Shown one piece after another: positions 30,560-33,128 of a stretch of 33,128 bases of DNA. Origin of the DNA: Nostoc sp. LEGE 12450 (lineage in GTDB: Bacteria; Cyanobacteriota; Cyanobacteriia; Cyanobacteriales; Nostocaceae); NCBI RefSeq assembly GCF_015206895.1, contig NZ_JADEXU010000086.1, forward strand, positions 1 through 33,128, given 5' to 3'. The notes beneath the pieces are model-generated. The model made no database searches. It saw only the letters and a list, made by a program, of their open reading frames with translations, and was not told the origin of the DNA. Position 1 is the first letter of the stretch; the number at the start of each line of letters is the position of its first letter. Position numbers and translations under genes: made by a program.

Positions 30560-31087
30560 TCAGTATGGAACCGATAATGGCTGGATGTTGAGCTTGTCGC
30601 CGACTTGAATTTTAACAGCACCAGAGGGCAGTTCTAAAACCTGAGTAGCAACACTACCCCTGTAAATTGGACAAGGATTTTTTGCACAAGGTGGAGCGTT
30701 GTAAATTACCGTCGTCACCATACTATCCTTGATGAAAATGATGTCTAGGGGGATTTTTACTTGCTCCATCCAAAAGGGGACATTTTTGTATTCCTTGCCC
30801 AAATTAAACAACATCCCGCGATCGCCGGGCAAATGATTGCGAAACTTCAACCCCTTCTTTAATTCATCAGGTGTAGTAGCTACTTCCAACTTGAATGTGC
30901 GATTGTTGTAAGTAAGGGTCTGGATTATAGGTAAATGCTGGGGACGAGTTTGCAAGTAGGCGATAGTTGTTGAAGCGGCAATAATTGATATTCCCGCAAT
31001 TGGCCCAAGGATGTTTAAGACTTTCAAACCCGCAATAAATAAGTCATTTTGGTTAGGAATTTTTATTAACTGCATAATTAAGAACAT
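30560..31087 (-). CDS. DUF192 membrane-anchored protein
   Basis: This 175-residue protein has an N-terminal membrane helix (about 20-45, VLNILGPIAGISIIAASTTI) and then a DUF192 domain with the family signature VPFWMEQVKIPLDIIFI and RGMLFNLG upstream of it. Four other DUF192-like features (ELKKGLKFR, VLELPSG) are present. The function of the family is unknown; members are usually exported. Two starts are open: 31087 and 31075 (MQLIKIPNQ); neither has a clear ribosome binding site. It lies between the AAA+ gene and the VirB operon. Confidence 0.8.
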   Translation of the reverse strand: MFLIMQLIKIPNQNDLFIAGLKVLNILGPIAGISIIAASTTIAYLQTRPQHLPIIQTLTYNNRTFKLEVATTPDELKKGLKFRNHLPGDRGMLFNLGKEYKNVPFWMEQVKIPLDIIFIKDSMVTTVIYNAPPCAKNPCPIYRGSVATQVLELPSGAVKIQVGDKLNIQPLSVPY

Positions 31088-31153
31088 CTAAGAATTGAAG
31101 AAGAATTCAGAAGTCAGAATGAAGACGCTCGATACTCGCTAACGCTTCGCTAT

Positions 31154-31279
31154 CAGTGGGGGATTTAGACCCGCCACTGTCTTATTGACCACTAAATATG
31201 CAGATTTAGTGGGGGTGCAAAAACGCTCTGGATTCATCCACCAGTCGCAGAAAATACCTTTCCTGTATTCTGGCGACTG
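31154..31279. repeat. three consecutive hairpins
   Basis: Between the AAA+ and DUF192 genes lie three inverted repeats in a row: CAGTGGGGG (31154-31162) / CCGCCACTG (31171-31179, one mismatch), CCACTAAAT (31189-31197) / ATTTAGTGG (31204-31212, perfect) and CAGTCGC (31242-31248) / GCGACTG (31273-31279, perfect, with further pairing inside). No T-run follows. It may be a dispersed repeat or a structured RNA. Confidence 0.45.
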
Positions 31280-31308
31280 ACGCATGTATTCTGTTTCAAT
31301 AAAATTCC

Positions 31309-32928
31309 TTATCCAAAAATATTGACATTGCCGGCACTATATATACTTGAGTCAAGGGGACTGGACGGTAAACCTTGTAAATCAGCTTTGTTTCGCATAC
31401 CCTCAATCCGTTCAGCTTCCCGGATTGCCAGAGGATTCATATTATTTCTCGCTGACAATAATGCTTCAAGTCTAATTTCTAGCGGCGGCAGTTCACCAAT
31501 AGGTGGAATATCGTCTGTGAACATCAGGCAAAAAGTAGAGATAGCCGCCCTTTCCACAATTGCTTGGATTTCCGCACCCACACAGCGATGGGTCGCTTTG
31601 AGCAGTCTGCGCCATTCTTCATCGCTGAACCCATCTCTATCACGGAACCGATAATCAAATCTAGCGAGATGAATTTTAAAAATCGAGTGTCTTTCCCCAT
31701 TATTGGGTAAATCCACCTTAAAAATGTCGTCAAATCTCCCGCTTCTAGTCAGTTCTGGTGGTAGCCATTCAATGTTGTTGGCAGAAGCAATAATTAATAC
31801 ATCACTCTTTCTTTCCTGCATCCAGGTTAACAACATCCCTGCTAGTCTTCGGGACAAATCATCATTGAGAGTAAATCCCTTGTCAAAGTCGTCTAGGTAT
31901 AGAATTACACGGTTAATCCTGTCTACTAGTGCCAGCAAGTTTTTTAGCTTGTACTCCGCCATGTTGCCGTAACTACGAAAACTGCCCCACTCTAAAACGA
32001 TCATCGGAATCCCCAATCGCTGAGAGCAAGCTTTCGCTGAATGAGATTTACCTGTGCCTGGGGGCCCAATCAATAAAATACCTTTGGGTAGCCGAAGATT
32101 ATATGCTTTAGCTAACGGCGTTAATAAGCGCTTATATGTCTTAAAAGATTCCTGCATCAAGTCCAGTCCGCCAACTTCAATTGCTGGGGGCTGGAGAAAC
32201 TCAATATTGTAAACTCGCCTGAGCAGGTCAGTTTTGTAAAGAGAAAGTTTTTTTGTCAGTTCTTGGGCTTTGGTACAAGAAGCTGTAGCCCAACTAATCC
32301 CATACTCAATATCTGCTAAATACATCCCCACAGCAGCAAGGGCGATCTCATGGATTTCCTTTTCACTATAGTTTTTTGGCAATACCCCTTGTAGATAATT
32401 GCTGATTTCTTCAACTGTTGGCAGTTCTTGTGTAATCGTCGGCACAAATGCGGTAATTTCAGATGAAAGACTGGCGTTTGGCCCCAACAGGATAGCTGTT
32501 CTATTTGAGTTCCGGTTGTCAAGTTTCAGATTTACAAGGGCAGACTTAATCCATTCGGCGGTTAAGAAAAAATCCGGGTCAGTAGTTGAGTTTCCCAACC
32601 AAGGAAATATCCCCTCTAATATTAAAATGCCTTCTTTTTCAGTAGCTTTCCAAAATCGCAGGATCTCAAAGTAATCTTCGCGTTTATTTTTAGTTATCGG
32701 CTGATACTCTAGTACTTGTTGTAAAATCAAGTCCTGCCCATTAACCTCTAACTGATGTAATTGATCGTCTGATAGTGTCCACAGATAGCATAAAACGTGC
32801 TTTTGTTGACATTTCCTAGCAATGCTTTTCAGTAGTCTTGCCCTTTCTTGCAGTGGAGATTCTATCGCAATCAAAGGATTGTTTAGTTTTATCAGGTCAA
32901 ATACTTGCTCTATCAGCGCAGTATTCAT
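31309..32928 (-). CDS. Ycf46-like AAA+ ATPase
   Basis: This is a 539-residue AAA+ ATPase. The N-terminal 250 residues (LIKLNNPLIAIESPLQERAR onward) resemble Ycf46-type proteins of cyanobacteria and plastids. The ATPase core has Walker A GPPGTGKSHSAK (about 286), Walker B VILYLDDFDKG (about 340), a sensor 1 Asn in VLIIASANNIEWLPPEL and arginine fingers in TRSGRFDDIF. Operator copy D lies 63 nt upstream of the ATG, placing it in the same putative regulon as the VirB operon. Its role is unknown. It may remodel transfer proteins, or simply be a plasmid paralogue of the chromosomal gene. Confidence 0.8.
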   Translation of the reverse strand: MNTALIEQVFDLIKLNNPLIAIESPLQERARLLKSIARKCQQKHVLCYLWTLSDDQLHQLEVNGQDLILQQVLEYQPITKNKREDYFEILRFWKATEKEGILILEGIFPWLGNSTTDPDFFLTAEWIKSALVNLKLDNRNSNRTAILLGPNASLSSEITAFVPTITQELPTVEEISNYLQGVLPKNYSEKEIHEIALAAVGMYLADIEYGISWATASCTKAQELTKKLSLYKTDLLRRVYNIEFLQPPAIEVGGLDLMQESFKTYKRLLTPLAKAYNLRLPKGILLIGPPGTGKSHSAKACSQRLGIPMIVLEWGSFRSYGNMAEYKLKNLLALVDRINRVILYLDDFDKGFTLNDDLSRRLAGMLLTWMQERKSDVLIIASANNIEWLPPELTRSGRFDDIFKVDLPNNGERHSIFKIHLARFDYRFRDRDGFSDEEWRRLLKATHRCVGAEIQAIVERAAISTFCLMFTDDIPPIGELPPLEIRLEALLSARNNMNPLAIREAERIEGMRNKADLQGLPSSPLDSSIYSAGNVNIFG

Positions 32929-32991
32929 CGGTTTTTTTTATTTGTTGGTCATCCTGATAATAAAAGTTATAAAAAATTGTTTCCACAGACA

Positions 32992-33017
32992 AAAGTATTG
33001 AAAAATACAGTACTTTT
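32992..33017. promoter_or_regulatory. 26-bp GTAC operator, copy D
   Basis: AAAGTATT, GAAAAATA, CAGTACTTTT. Arms AAAAGTATTG and CAGTACTTTT are inverted copies with one mismatch. It lies 63 nt upstream of the AAA+ start; A/T-rich TATAAC and TATTAT lie between, reading on the minus strand. In the rest of 32929-33128 I see no gene. Confidence 0.6.
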
Positions 33018-33128
33018 ACCTCTTGCTTTTTGACTACAATATGCCATTCTCTCTTAATTTATCCGCATTATCTGAGTGAGCAATTTTACTTGAAATCAAC
33101 GCTATATTATCAGAAAATTGCAATTCAT

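Overview
The window looks like part of a conjugative plasmid, or a plasmid-like integrated element, from a filamentous, probably Nostocales-type cyanobacterium. The evidence is HIP1-type GCGATCGC octamers scattered through it, heptanucleotide tandem repeats (CTGCCTC) and other dispersed intergenic repeats of the Nostoc/Anabaena kind, moderate-to-low GC, and gene families typical of cyanobacterial plasmids (FHA-ABCG transporter, DUF3854 primase-like protein, DUF3991/TOPRIM relaxase, cyanobacterial-type type IV secretion genes). The species call is an inference. No tRNA, rRNA, CRISPR array or intact transposase was seen.

Layout. (1) 1-4300 is accessory: a small protein with a duplicated motif, a small membrane protein, a repeat-rich spacer, an FHA-domain ABC transporter and a truncated gene remnant. 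(2) 4281-6292 is a partition locus: an actin-like ParM/StbA ATPase, a ParR-like adaptor, and upstream of them two clusters of 11-bp tandem repeats that resemble the parC centromere of plasmid R1. (3) 6347-8283 is the mobilization locus: nested inverted repeats that look like a MobV oriT, then a MobV relaxase fused to DUF3991/TOPRIM-like domains. (4) 8521-11634 is a plus-strand operon: a BRO-N-like protein, two ParA/TraL-like P-loop proteins and a TraM-like membrane protein. (5) 11636-12882 holds a convergent LuxR-type response regulator, a tiny membrane protein and a decayed ORF. (6) 12879-30282 is a long minus-strand block, transcribed from high to low coordinates: VirB2 pilin, VirB3, VirB4, VirB5-like, VirB6, VirB8/TraE-like, VirB10, VirB9-like, a 404-residue exported protein, VirD4, a degenerate MobP-like relaxase, a 1191-residue DUF3854 primase-like protein and a 280-residue unknown. 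Several of these genes are joined by ATGA start/stop overlaps. No VirB11 and no VirB1 are visible. (7) 30560-32928 holds a DUF192 protein and a Ycf46-like AAA+ ATPase.

How it fits together: MobV would nick the oriT; the TraL/TraM-like proteins and VirD4 would bring the relaxosome to the VirB channel; primase-like proteins could convert the transferred strand; ParM/ParR/parC would keep the plasmid in the cell line.

The most striking unexplained signal is a 26-bp motif (about AAAGTACT, 8 A/T-rich bases, CCGTACCTTT) that occurs four times, at 1188, 8436, 30343 and 32992, always between genes. At three sites it ends 59-63 nt before the start of the BRO-N/TraL operon, the VirB2-VirB operon and the AAA+ gene. 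I read it as the operator of a plasmid-wide conjugation regulon whose regulator is unknown.
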